Below, piece after piece: positions 15,650 to 23,673 of a DNA stretch of 35,325 nucleotides. Each line of letters opens with the position of its first letter. Positions within the stretch are counted from its first letter, which is position 1. The translations under genes and the position numbers were made by a program. Below the pieces are notes generated by a model that made no database searches, was not told the DNA's origin, and worked only from the letters and a program-made list of their open reading frames with translations. The DNA is from a virus, in IMG/VR virus record IMGVR_UViG_3300042383_000185, positions 1 to 35,325 of that record; one strand, written 5' to 3'.

Positions 15650-16426
15650 CTAATTGGCGTGCTGCTGGAACAGACGCTCCACTTTCTGTCGGAAGGCCGG
15701 GTCGGTCTTGTACTTGGGATCGCCCACCATCTGGTAGAGCTCCTCCTTGGTAGGGGCTCCCTCCATGGGCGCGGTCTCGATGGGCACCCGGCCCTCGTAA
15801 GCCTCTCGGATCTTCATGAGCGCACGCAGCCCCTTGGCGGTGCCGCCCATGACCTTGAACTCCTCAAAGTCGTCCTTGCTCCAGACGCCCTTGTTCACCA
15901 GGCCTCGAGCCCAGTCCACCATGCCGTTGACCACCGCCTGGCCGTTGGGGCCCAGCTGCTTGAGCTCTGCGCCGGGGTCTACCGGCTCGGGCATCATCGA
16001 CGTGGCGATGTCGTTGAACTGAGTGGCAAGCTCATCGAATGCTGCCTGCGAGATGCCCCATTTTGCGGCCCAGCCCACATAGCCCTTGGCTAGCGCGTCG
16101 TTCTCCAGGTCTTGGCTCTTGAGGGCGCTTGTGTCGTACTTGCCGCCCTCTGGGGCCTTGTGCTTGCCCTGGGACACCATCTTGCGCAGGTCGCCCCAAC
16201 TCTTGGCCATGGCCTCGTAGTTGGCCTCGCCCTTCTCGGCGTCCCAGAAGTTGTCGGGCAGGTACTCGGGCTTGAGCTTGGGCGCGCCCGTCTGGGGTGC
16301 TGCCGGGTCGGCAGCCTTGTGGTCGATCTCGGCCTTGGTCGGCTCTTGCGGTTGATCGGGGTTTTCGACGGTCGCCGAATCCAATAGGCCGGTGTCGCCA
16401 CCGGGTTGGTCGTTGGTGTCGCTCAA
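15650..16426 (-). CDS. Capsid assembly scaffolding protein
   Basis: 258 residues, acidic and helical, just upstream of the capsid gene. The first 55 residues are disordered and rich in Asp, Glu, Pro and Gln. YLPDNFWDAEKGEANYEAMA and KSWGDLRKMVSQGK follow, then GYVGWAAKWGISQAAFDELA and a C-terminal helix ending KVERLFQQHAN. This matches scaffold proteins of T7-like and related phages. The C-terminal basic helix would be the capsid-binding end. Overlaps the previous gene by four bases. Confidence 0.8.
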   Translation of the reverse strand: MSDTNDQPGGDTGLLDSATVENPDQPQEPTKAEIDHKAADPAAPQTGAPKLKPEYLPDNFWDAEKGEANYEAMAKSWGDLRKMVSQGKHKAPEGGKYDTSALKSQDLENDALAKGYVGWAAKWGISQAAFDELATQFNDIATSMMPEPVDPGAELKQLGPNGQAVVNGMVDWARGLVNKGVWSKDDFEEFKVMGGTAKGLRALMKIREAYEGRVPIETAPMEGAPTKEELYQMVGDPKYKTDPAFRQKVERLFQQHAN

Positions 16427-16686
16427 AGTTTCCTCGCTTGGTTGATGCGCGCCATCAGATCACGCACCACGTTCCTCTGCCCCTCGGCAAAGTAAGCGTG
16501 CGATGCGTCAACGCCCGGCGCAGCGATGGGGACGTTGACGTACATATCGACCAGCCAGCGCATGAGCTTCTGGCCGTCCTCATCCGCAAACACCCGCAGG
16601 CACAGGCGCGCCAGGTCGTCGCGCTGCTGGCCTACGTCGCGGACATCTGCAGGCGGCGCAGCCTCGAGGTCATCCCAGCCGCTCAT
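16423..16686 (-). CDS. Bbp19-like small head protein
   Basis: 87 residues between portal and scaffold. LCLRVFADEDGQKLMRWLVD and HAYFAEGQRNVVRDLMARI resemble the Bbp19 family named after Bordetella phage BPP-1, in which a short first helix precedes an AEG-x-R-x-VV motif. It overlaps both neighbours (portal stop and scaffold start) by four bases. The exact role is not known to me; the position implies head assembly. Confidence 0.65.
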   Translation of the reverse strand: MSGWDDLEAAPPADVRDVGQQRDDLARLCLRVFADEDGQKLMRWLVDMYVNVPIAAPGVDASHAYFAEGQRNVVRDLMARINQARKL

Positions 16687-18275
16687 GCCGGCGCTCCCTG
16701 GGGCGCAGCCGCCTGCTGCTGAGCCATCATCTGGGCCTGCATCATGGCCTGCTGCTGCTGGGCCTGCTGCTCGAGCAGGAAGGCGCGCTCGGCCGCGTCA
16801 TTGCGCAGCGCAGCCGGCACCCCGAGCTTGTCGCCCAGGTAGTCGATCATGTCCCCGAACTTGATGGCCACCGTGCCCTCGGCACCCATCTGCTGGGTCA
16901 GCTGCGCGAACTGCAGCGCCGCGTTGACCTCATCCATGGCCTGCGCGTTGGCCAGCGGCGAAACCGGGGTGACCTTGACCTCCAGGCCGTTGACCCGCAG
17001 CGGGAGCTCGATGAGCCCGCGCTCGTCCATGACCTCGAGGATCTTGGCCACCAGAGGGATCATGGTCTCGTTGACCAGGCGACCGAAGGCCGAGCCCAGG
17101 TTCTGAGAGAGCTCCTTCATGCGCTCCACGATCTCAGTGGCCGAGCGGGCGCTCATGTTCTCGGGCGGCAGGGATTCGTCCAGCAGGATGCGCTTGACGT
17201 TCTGGCGCAGGTCGTTGATGACCAGCTGCGTGACGTTGAAGTCGCCGGCACGCGGCAGCGGCTGCAGGGCAGGGCCCTGGGGGCCACCGTTGCGCGCCAC
17301 CGGGATGATCGCGCCGGGCACGATCTTCACCGTGTTGGGGTTCAGCACCCCGTCGTCGGCGGCTGTGTAGACCCCGGAGACCGCCAGGCTGGCGTTCTTG
17401 AGCAGGAGCTCAATGGTCTTGTTGAGGGTCTTGATGTCGGGCAGGGCCGTCATCAGGGGCCCGCGCCCGTAGATCTCGCCGGCCACCTTCATGTAGCGCG
17501 AGATCACCCAGGGGCTGTAGCGCTTGCGACGGTAGACCAGTTCCTCCTTGGAGGCCTTGTCGATGACGTGGTAGCAGTAGTCGCCTCGGGCGTGGTCAAA
17601 GATCGTGGCCTCGAGGAGCTCGATGTCGTCGGTCGGCTTGTCTTCGATGCGTCGCTTGAGCTCATCGGGCAGCTTCGCATCGGGCCATTGGCGCTGGATG
17701 CTTTCGCCCTTCATGCGCATCCGGCGGTAGACGTTATCCACCTGGCCGTTGGCCCCTTCCTCGTAGGTGACCAGGAACAGCGGCACCGGGATGAAGTTGA
17801 TGGGACTCACGTCGTCACCGGGCTGCACCATCATGCAGGCGGTGCCAACCGCCAGGTCGAGCAGGAACTCGCCCATGGCGATGTCCAGATTCGACTGACG
17901 CAGCACGGCGAACATCTTCTCGCCATACAGGTCGAGGATCGCCTGGGCCTGGGGCTTGCGATCCACAGGGATGTCCAAGCCGGGGTCGAGCTTGCACCAC
18001 TTGCGCTGGGGCGGGAACACCACCGATTGCAGCCGGTTGGCGAAGCGCTGCGTGCTGTTGATGGCCGTCGAGTCGAAGACGCGCTGCATCTTCTTGCTGC
18101 CGGTGCTGCCACCCTCCCAGACGCCATACAGCTGGCGCTGGGGCAGGGCGAACTCGTAGGCATCCTGGTAGATGCTCTGGAATTCGTCCTTCTTCGTTTG
18201 GGCCAGCGCCTGGCGCTTGATGATTTCGTCCGGGGTCAGGCGCTTGCCGCCCGGCGCGTCCTTGGCGTAGTTCAT
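16683..18275 (-). CDS. Portal (head-to-tail connector) protein
   Basis: 530 residues. RVFDSTAINSTQRFANRLQS and VVFPPQRKWCKLDPG near the N-terminus match the podovirus connector family, as do GRGPLMTALPDIKTLNKTIE, RILLDESLPPENMSARSATE and a Gln/Met-rich helical tail (residues 495-530). The protein forms the dodecameric ring through which DNA is packed and ejected. Overlaps its upstream neighbour by four bases. Confidence 0.92.
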   Translation of the reverse strand: MNYAKDAPGGKRLTPDEIIKRQALAQTKKDEFQSIYQDAYEFALPQRQLYGVWEGGSTGSKKMQRVFDSTAINSTQRFANRLQSVVFPPQRKWCKLDPGLDIPVDRKPQAQAILDLYGEKMFAVLRQSNLDIAMGEFLLDLAVGTACMMVQPGDDVSPINFIPVPLFLVTYEEGANGQVDNVYRRMRMKGESIQRQWPDAKLPDELKRRIEDKPTDDIELLEATIFDHARGDYCYHVIDKASKEELVYRRKRYSPWVISRYMKVAGEIYGRGPLMTALPDIKTLNKTIELLLKNASLAVSGVYTAADDGVLNPNTVKIVPGAIIPVARNGGPQGPALQPLPRAGDFNVTQLVINDLRQNVKRILLDESLPPENMSARSATEIVERMKELSQNLGSAFGRLVNETMIPLVAKILEVMDERGLIELPLRVNGLEVKVTPVSPLANAQAMDEVNAALQFAQLTQQMGAEGTVAIKFGDMIDYLGDKLGVPAALRNDAAERAFLLEQQAQQQQAMMQAQMMAQQQAAAPQGAPA

Positions 18276-18598
18276 TCGTCTTTCTCCAGCTTGTACTTCT
18301 CGAGCAGGTTGCGCCCCTTAGCGGCCAGGCGGGAGGCCGCAGCAGCGGTGCGCGGCACCGGCTCGCCCCATGCGTTGGCGGCCTTGGCCAGCCTGGTGGG
18401 CTCGCCGTCGTCATCGACAAGCGGCCCGCTCGGGTTGGTGTAGAAGCGCGTCAGGAATGACCCCTTGCGGCGCGCCCGATCGCCAGGGGGCGAGCCCTCC
18501 TTGACGCCAGGCTGCAGGTTCTTGCTCTCGCCTGAGCGTTCGAACTTGCGCCGGCCAGCCTCGGTCAGGCCACCATCGGGGTCTTCGTACCGGCTCAC
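18272..18598 (-). CDS. DUF6321-like small virion-region protein
   Basis: 108 residues, basic. PDGGLTEAGRRKFERSGES, then LQPGVKEGSPPGDRARRKGS, FLTRFYTNPSGPLVDDDGEP and TRLAKAANAWGEPVPRT fit a conserved phage family I recall as DUF6321. It starts with GTG at 18598 in a GTGA overlap with the previous stop and ends in an ATGA overlap with the portal. Function unknown. The gene is a steady neighbour of podovirus portals, so a packaging or head-assembly role is likely. Confidence 0.6.
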   Translation of the reverse strand: MSRYEDPDGGLTEAGRRKFERSGESKNLQPGVKEGSPPGDRARRKGSFLTRFYTNPSGPLVDDDGEPTRLAKAANAWGEPVPRTAAAASRLAAKGRNLLEKYKLEKDE

Positions 18599-18759
18599 TT
18601 GTCGCCCTTGGCCGCGTTCATGTTGTCGATCAGGTTGGGGTAGGGCCGGCCCGCCTTCTGGGCCCGGCGCATGGCCTGGGCCTTCTGTGCCGACGTGAGC
18701 TCCTTGGGCTCCCCCAGCTTCTTGGGCCTGGGCTTGTCCCAGACTTCCTTGTCGTTCAT
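18595..18759 (-). CDS. Small basic protein upstream of the portal module
   Basis: 54 residues: MNDKEVWDKPRPKKLGEP, a Lys/Arg/Gln-rich middle (AQKAQAMRRAQKAGRPYPNL), then NMNAAKGDK. Four-base overlaps at both ends (ATGA with the gene before, GTGA with the gene after) argue that it is translated. The middle resembles the N-terminal part of MBF1-type proteins in its spacing of Ala/Arg, but this is weak. Function unknown. Confidence 0.6.
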   Translation of the reverse strand: MNDKEVWDKPRPKKLGEPKELTSAQKAQAMRRAQKAGRPYPNLIDNMNAAKGDK

Positions 18760-19652
18760 CTCAATCCCCCAGCTGCGCCCAGCGAGCCACCGCCGCCCAG
18801 GCCACCCGTTGATCCAAGCGTGCCGCCGCCACCGCCCAATGCGGATGCGGAGCGCGCTGCCGTATCGACGCCGGCCAGCAGGGGGCGGGCACCAGCGGTG
18901 CGGCCAGCCCTGCGCGAGGCCATCTCTTGCATGGCGAACTGGCGCTGCATGGTGTCGCGCCGGTTGCGCAGGTCGAGCTCGTTGGCCGCACGCTGAGACT
19001 CGAGCTCGGCGGCAGAGCGGCGCGCCTGATCGGCGGCCTCGGCCTGGCGGGCCTGCAGATCGGCGGCAATCCGACCCTGCTCACCCCGAATCTGCTCCAA
19101 CTGCGATTCGAAGCCGGCCTGCTCAATGGCCTGCGCTTCCTGCAATGCCATGAGCTCCGCAGCGTTTTTGGCCGCCGCAGCGTCCAGCCGGGCCTGCTCA
19201 TCGGCGCGCAGCTTTGCCAGCGCATCGGCCTCACGCTTGAGCAGAGCCTCGATCTCTGAGCGAGCGGTTTCGATGTCGGTGTCGAGAGCAGTCTGACCAG
19301 CCGTCACATCAGCCTCGAGCTCGGAGCGCAGACGCGCAGCCTCGGCCTCGGAAGCCGCATTCAGCCTGGCCTGCTCCTCATCGAACAGCCGGTTGCGCTC
19401 GGCCTCGGCAGCAGCAGCCTCGTCGTCCAGGAGCTTCTGCTGCGCGGCCGCCTCGGCCTCAAGCCTGGCGAGCTCGGCATCGGCTCGGGCCTGGATGTCG
19501 GCGGGGTCGTCGACCTGCTCGGTGTACAGCGCCGGGTTGCCGTAGAAGCGCGACGGGGTGTCCCGGAAGGTGACGCGGCCAGCCTCGAGCTCCTCAAGCG
19601 TCCGAGGCGTGGTGTACAGGTCAGGGTTGCCCAGGAAACGCGAGGTGGCCAT
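18756..19652 (-). CDS. Coiled-coil virion-region protein with repeated N-terminal motif
   Basis: 298 residues. The N-terminus has a tandem motif, SRFLGNPDLYT (residues about 4-14) and SRFYGNPALYT (about 34-44). A long Ala/Glu/Arg coiled coil spans residues 50-245, and the tail is Gly-rich with SRRAGRTAGARPLLAG. It is adjacent to another coiled-coil protein of similar build (19656-20483), and the two tails share an R-R-x-GR-RxLL pattern. This suggests related or partner structural proteins. No enzyme motif. A structural role near the portal or internal core is inferred. Confidence 0.55.
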   Translation of the reverse strand: MATSRFLGNPDLYTTPRTLEELEAGRVTFRDTPSRFYGNPALYTEQVDDPADIQARADAELARLEAEAAAQQKLLDDEAAAAEAERNRLFDEEQARLNAASEAEAARLRSELEADVTAGQTALDTDIETARSEIEALLKREADALAKLRADEQARLDAAAAKNAAELMALQEAQAIEQAGFESQLEQIRGEQGRIAADLQARQAEAADQARRSAAELESQRAANELDLRNRRDTMQRQFAMQEMASRRAGRTAGARPLLAGVDTAARSASALGGGGGTLGSTGGLGGGGSLGAAGGLR

Positions 19653-19655
19653 GTC

Positions 19656-20483
19656 TTAGCCCGCCACCACAGACTGGTTGCCGTACTGGTTTTCCTGGGT
19701 GGCCACGCCAACCTCGGGATTCAGCCGGGCCTCGGACAGCAGGGCGCGGCGGCCAGAGCGGCGGCGAGCCCGGAATCGGTTGGACTCGCGCTCGGCTATC
19801 TTGCGGCGCTCCTCCTCGAGGGACTTGCGCTGATCGGCAGCCTGCTGCTCCATGGCCAGCTTCTGCTCTGCGTACTGCTGCTGCTGCAGGAACAGCTGCG
19901 CCTTGGCCCGCTCCGCGTTCATCTGCTGCTCGCGGGTCAGGTTGGTCATGAGCTCCTTCTGCTGCTCCGAACTCAGCCGGAAAGCCTCAAGCTGCTGCAT
20001 AGCCATTTCGCGTCGCGCATTAGCCTGCTCATCCTGGCCGGCGCGCTGCAGCGCCAGCTGCTGCTCGGCCGCATACCGTGAGCCCTCCATCTGCTTGAGT
20101 GCAAGCTCGCGCTGCTGGGCAAGCTGCTCGGCGGTGAGCGTGCGCTGCTGCGCCAGGCCCTCCAGAGCCGTGGTGCGCTGAGAGTCGATGCCGACCAGAG
20201 CGGTATCGCGAGACAGTTTCGCGGCGGCCGCCGCCGCATCTCTCGCCTTCTGCGCCTCAGCCGAGGCTGCGTCCCGGCTCTTCTGAGCTTCAGATGCTGC
20301 CGACTCACGCGACAGGCGGGCCTGCTCGGCCGCAGTCTCTCGAGCCTTTTGAGCCTCGGCAAGTGCCTGGGCCGCATTCTGCGCCGCCTGCTCTCGAGCC
20401 CTCGACGCCGCAGCCTGCGAACGGTTGACTGCGTAGCCGGTGGCCGCTGCTCCAATCAAAGCGCCGACGATGGGTGCTGGCAT
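19656..20483 (-). CDS. Coiled-coil protein with N-terminal glycine-zipper segment
   Basis: 275 residues from the ATG at 20483, which has GGAAGGA upstream. APIVGALIGAAATGYAV forms a possible membrane-inserting glycine-zipper helix, followed by about 200 residues of coiled coil rich in Ala, Gln, Glu and Arg, with AEAQKAR and EAQKSR near-repeats. A basic tail contains RRRSGRRALLSEARLNPEVG. The longer reading frame upstream overlaps the GNAT gene and lacks coding character there, so the inner start is chosen. Probably a virion structural protein. Confidence 0.6.
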   Translation of the reverse strand: MPAPIVGALIGAAATGYAVNRSQAAASRAREQAAQNAAQALAEAQKARETAAEQARLSRESAASEAQKSRDAASAEAQKARDAAAAAAKLSRDTALVGIDSQRTTALEGLAQQRTLTAEQLAQQRELALKQMEGSRYAAEQQLALQRAGQDEQANARREMAMQQLEAFRLSSEQQKELMTNLTREQQMNAERAKAQLFLQQQQYAEQKLAMEQQAADQRKSLEEERRKIAERESNRFRARRRSGRRALLSEARLNPEVGVATQENQYGNQSVVAG

Positions 20484-20959
20484 GGTCTGATCCTTCCGTA
20501 CAAGAGGTAGTCGGAGCCATCCACACCGAAGCACCGCATCGTGCCTTCCAGGTCGAACCCCAGCGCGTCGGGCCAGCTCCTTGAATACTTCGCAGACGAT
20601 TCTATTGCTACTTGTACACGCTGCAAACAGAGCGATTGCTGCGCGATATCGAGTGCCGTGCGCACCGATATCACCAGCTGTCTGCGGCGCTGGTGCTTGG
20701 TGTCGTCGTCGATAATCGTCCAGACATCGCCCACGCCTGGCCACAGGACGGCGATGCCGATGATGGCCAGCAGCTGCTCACCGTAGAACAGGGCACCGCT
20801 GGGCCCGCGCTCCATGTTGAAGCGGATGGTCTCGATGGGGTCGATGGGGAAGGGCGTCTTTACCCAGGGCGACAGCTGCTGGATGTGATCCTCGGTGATG
20901 GGGGCAAAGCGGCAGCCCGTGCGCGCCAGGCGCTCGTTGCAGGCTGCGGTGATGTCCAT
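20456..20959 (-). CDS. GNAT-like acetyltransferase-fold protein, T7 gp13-like
   Basis: 167 residues between the large terminase and the coiled-coil proteins, with the ATG in a TGATG overlap with the terminase stop. ERGPSGALFYGEQLLAIIG, then VLWPGVGDVWTIIDDD, RRRQLVISVRTALDIAQQS and LGFDLEGTMRCFGVDGSDYL follow the fold order of the GNAT-like proteins that short-tailed phages encode near their virion genes. Whether it is an active enzyme or a structural or assembly factor is not clear; the acetyl-CoA loop is not well formed. Confidence 0.6.
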   Translation of the reverse strand: MDITAACNERLARTGCRFAPITEDHIQQLSPWVKTPFPIDPIETIRFNMERGPSGALFYGEQLLAIIGIAVLWPGVGDVWTIIDDDTKHQRRRQLVISVRTALDIAQQSLCLQRVQVAIESSAKYSRSWPDALGFDLEGTMRCFGVDGSDYLLYGRIRPCQHPSSAL

Positions 20960-22512
20960 CAGGAGAAGATGTCGAACTCGGTGGAGGCTGTGGTCTGCAT
21001 GGGAGGCCGGCCACCCAGCTGGTGCGTTCGCGTCATGCGGTTGTACTCACCGCCGCCCAGCAGCAGGTAGCCGAATGAGTCTCCGATGTGCGAGTGCTCG
21101 TTCTTATTGGGGGCATCCCTAAAGCGCTCCTGACCCGCTCCGACCGACACTCGCTTAAAGTGATAGCCGCCGCCCAGCGCCTTGCGGAGGAGCTTGCATT
21201 CCCTGTTCACAATCAAGCCGGGCTTGCCTTGGATGAGGCGCTGCATGGGAGCGGCCGCAGCCTCGCGGCGCACCTTGAAGTCGTTCGACGCAGTCGGCTG
21301 CGCCCGCAGGCCCAGGGTGCGCAGGAAGTCGAAGCTGGTGACCTCGTAGATGGCGTCCCGCGCCATGCCGGCCGGGTCGCCCCACAGCAACACCTGGTGG
21401 CTGGGGAAATGGGTGTTGAGCGTGGCCAGGAGCTCCATGCCGAATCGCTCGAGGCCCATGTCGAAGGTGACCAGTTCCCTGTGGATAAGCCACCGCCCAT
21501 TGGGCAGGCGCTGGCCAATGGTGGCTGCAGGGGTGAGGCCGAAGTCCAGGCCGACCTGGATGGGCACGCCGGGCTCGAGCTCGGTGTCGCCGCTCATGGT
21601 CGAGTCGTCGTACTCGGGCCAGACCGGGCGGCCTTCTTGGACGTAGGTGTACAAGCCGCCTGCGTAGCAGCGGATCCAGTCGGTGTTCTTGCCCAGCAGC
21701 ATCTGCTGGTAGTAGCCGGCCGGGAGGTTGCTGGTGTTCTCGGCCTTGGGGTTGAGCTTCCACCACTTGCCGGCGCTGAAGACGTGGTCGTTGGCCTCGG
21801 GGTTGTCGGGCAGTTCGCCGGGGTCAACCTCCACCACGCCGCCTGGCTGCTTCCAGAACTTCCAGGCATAGGGGCCGGACATCTTCTCCTTCTCGGCCAT
21901 GTTGTGCCACCAATGGTCGTCGTCCATTGGGTTGGTATCCATCCAGATCCCGTGCCAGGTGGCACCGCCATCGCGCTTGGTCGGGTAGCGGCCGACCCGG
22001 TGGGTGAGGCCGTCGATCACAGCCTTGGGGAGCTCGCGGGCCTCGTTGACCCAGGCCCCGGTGAGCTCGAGCGAAAGCAGCTTTCTCACGTCCTTGGGCT
22101 GGTCGAGCGCCAGGAAGATGACCTCGCAGTCGATGCCGGCCGCCCCGTCCCGCGCCGGCAGCCGGATGTGGTGAGTGATGGGTGGCGTCCACAGCATCGG
22201 GCCGAACGTGGACTCAGGAAACAGATCCAGCCAGGTCTTGATGGTGGTGGTCTTGAGCATCGGGTAGCTGTTGCGCACCACCGCCCAGCGCGAGTACCGG
22301 ATGTTGTCGATGGGCGATGGCTTCTGCTGCACCGCCTTGATGAAGATCTTGGAGGCGCAGCCGTAGCTTTTGCCCGACCCCACCGGCCCCATGATCCCCT
22401 GCACAAAGGCGTTGGAGCGGATGAAGTCGTAGATCACCGGGCTGGTGGAGAAGTCCAGATTAAGCCCTGTGGCCGCCACCGCCTTCTCGGATTGCTCCTT
22501 CGTCCTAGCCAT
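20959..22512 (-). CDS. terL: Terminase large subunit
   Basis: 517 residues from the ATG at 22512. Walker A GPVGSGKS is at about 42-49, and a Walker B-like strand with catalytic Glu (GAWVNEAREL, Glu about 157) follows. The C-terminal nuclease has acidic residues in VGLDFGLTPAA (Asp about 323), LLWGDPAG (about 379) and HIGDSFGYLLL (about 478). It drives ATP-dependent DNA packaging and cuts the concatemer. A longer reading from 22599 (GTG) exists, but the ATG has a GGAAGG site and a TGATG overlap with a small gene that fills that space. Identification is firm; packaging mode cannot be told from sequence alone. Confidence 0.93.
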   Translation of the reverse strand: MARTKEQSEKAVAATGLNLDFSTSPVIYDFIRSNAFVQGIMGPVGSGKSYGCASKIFIKAVQQKPSPIDNIRYSRWAVVRNSYPMLKTTTIKTWLDLFPESTFGPMLWTPPITHHIRLPARDGAAGIDCEVIFLALDQPKDVRKLLSLELTGAWVNEARELPKAVIDGLTHRVGRYPTKRDGGATWHGIWMDTNPMDDDHWWHNMAEKEKMSGPYAWKFWKQPGGVVEVDPGELPDNPEANDHVFSAGKWWKLNPKAENTSNLPAGYYQQMLLGKNTDWIRCYAGGLYTYVQEGRPVWPEYDDSTMSGDTELEPGVPIQVGLDFGLTPAATIGQRLPNGRWLIHRELVTFDMGLERFGMELLATLNTHFPSHQVLLWGDPAGMARDAIYEVTSFDFLRTLGLRAQPTASNDFKVRREAAAAPMQRLIQGKPGLIVNRECKLLRKALGGGYHFKRVSVGAGQERFRDAPNKNEHSHIGDSFGYLLLGGGEYNRMTRTHQLGGRPPMQTTASTEFDIFS

Positions 22513-22622
22513 CAGAGGAACCTTCCGCAGCGCTTGCAGTAGATCTGCAGCTTCTGGCCTCGCGGCCGGGAGCTCCTCAAGTGCAGCCGAAGCAGACACA
22601 GCAAACGGTCAAAGATCTTCAC
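22512..22622 (-). CDS. Possible 36-residue zinc-knuckle protein between the terminase genes
   Basis: Begins with GTG in a GTGA overlap with the small terminase stop and ends in a TGATG overlap with the large terminase ATG, tiling the gap exactly. The protein is basic and Leu-rich at first (MKIFDRLLCLLRLHLRSS) and ends IYCKRCGRFL, a C-x-x-C pair as in tiny zinc-ribbon proteins. With only one C-x-x-C plus an earlier Cys/His, metal binding would need a second site or a dimer. Function unknown. Confidence 0.5.
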   Translation of the reverse strand: MKIFDRLLCLLRLHLRSSRPRGQKLQIYCKRCGRFL

Positions 22623-23056
22623 GGTTCACCTCCTGATGGCGGGGCCACCACATTCACGTCAATCACACTCGGCTTGTCAGCGCCGTCGTCCGGGTTGTCC
22701 AAGAGCCCAGAGGCCTTGGCCAGCAGCCGCAACACGCCCACCTTGTCGTAGAGCTCAATGTCCAGCGTGCGCGTGACGTTGCCGTCCTTGTCCGCACGCT
22801 CATTGACCTTGATCGACTTGATGGCCTGCAGCGCCGGCTCAGGAATCTGCGAGGAAGGCTTGACCTTCACGTTGCCGTGCTCATCCCAGCTGAGGATGTC
22901 CGTCAGCTTGGTATTGGCCATGCACAGCAGCGTGTAGGCCACAGCCTCCCGGTTCTCGACAATCGTCGTCGAGCGCTCGAGCCGCCTTTGCACCGAGCGG
23001 ATGCCACCCCAGTTCTTGAGGCTGGGCACCTGCTCTGAGACTCGAGACTTAGCCAT
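22619..23056 (-). CDS. terS: Terminase small subunit (probable)
   Basis: 145 residues from the ATG at 23056, which sits in a TGATG overlap with the SSB-like gene. N-terminal helices (KNWGGIRSVQRRLERSTTIV) could be the DNA-binding part. The middle and end have LQAIKSIKVNERADKDGN and DIELYDKVGVLRLLAKASGL, typical of a family of small terminases placed just before terL. It would recognise the packaging site and regulate the large subunit. Assigned from position plus family-like pattern. Confidence 0.7.
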   Translation of the reverse strand: MAKSRVSEQVPSLKNWGGIRSVQRRLERSTTIVENREAVAYTLLCMANTKLTDILSWDEHGNVKVKPSSQIPEPALQAIKSIKVNERADKDGNVTRTLDIELYDKVGVLRLLAKASGLLDNPDDGADKPSVIDVNVVAPPSGGEP

Positions 23057-23325
23057 CACCAGGGCACGTCGTCATCAACCGGCTGCGGCTGGAACCCATT
23101 GCCCTTAGCCACCGAATGCGCGCTAGGTTGCTGCTGGCACGGGTTGCCAATCCTCACCGACAGATACTTCTCGCCCGCTGCACTCGTGTTCGACCAGGCG
23201 TCGAAGAAGCACAGCGTGCCGTCAGGCAGCATCACCTTGCCCTTCATGTCAGCGTCCTTCTTGTCCGGCCGCTTCTCCTTGTTTTTGAACAGCGAGCCGC
23301 CACCAGGTCTGTATTCGTATGCCAT
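23056..23325 (-). CDS. SSB-like small protein with acidic tip
   Basis: 89 residues. GSLFKNKEKRPDKKDADMKG, then VMLPDGTLCFFDAWSN and KYLSVRIGNP could form a short beta-barrel. After a Gln-rich linker the protein ends DDDVPW, very like the DDDIPF tip with which bacterial SSB recruits repair proteins. The start at 23325 has AAAAGGAG upstream. A single-strand-binding or SSB-mimic role fits the YqaJ/RecT/RusA recombination set. The barrel is shorter than in standard SSB, so this is tentative. Confidence 0.5.
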   Translation of the reverse strand: MAYEYRPGGGSLFKNKEKRPDKKDADMKGKVMLPDGTLCFFDAWSNTSAAGEKYLSVRIGNPCQQQPSAHSVAKGNGFQPQPVDDDVPW

Positions 23326-23673
23326 CAGGTTCTCCTTTTCTCAGGCATTTTCCGGGAAAAAATTGAGGGAAGTCCCCACAGCGCTAGCGGTAGGGGGGAG
23401 GGGGAAAGGGTCGCGTTTCGCCCGCGACGACGGGCGGGTGTCGCGTGATCGGCCGCACGGGCGCGTCGTCGTGCGCGTTAGGGCCTGGCGGGACACGTCG
23501 CTGCACCCCCCTGCTGCCGCACGGTGCAAAAGCCAGACGAACGATTGGGTTGTGGACAAACAAGGTAGAACGGGCTGCAGGCGCTTGCGCGGCCGCTTGG
23601 CTACCCATGTGCCACCCGCCCCGCGTTCGCGCCTCCTGCGGGCTTCTAGCGGCCTTCCTGGGGTATCGGCAGA
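23326..23673. other. 348-base spacer with inverted repeats and G-runs
   Basis: The longest stretch without a convincing gene. On the plus strand it has G-runs at 23393-23410 (six G, five G, three G). CGACGACG and CGTCGTCG arms flank about 30 bases near 23435-23475, and a perfect TTTTCC-G-GGAAAA palindrome lies at 23348-23360. On the minus strand a 97-codon open frame starts in an ATGA overlap with the initiator stop (23677 to 23384). Its protein is low-complexity, rich in Arg and Pro and unlike a folded protein, so I do not call it. Being next to ssb-like/terS/terL, the spacer may hold the packaging site. Confidence 0.5.

Noticed and set aside
21088-22542. Long open frame opposite the terminase large subunit
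   Set aside because: It mirrors a strongly coding GC-rich gene, has no family-like motifs and no ribosome site; terminase motifs on the other strand are certain.
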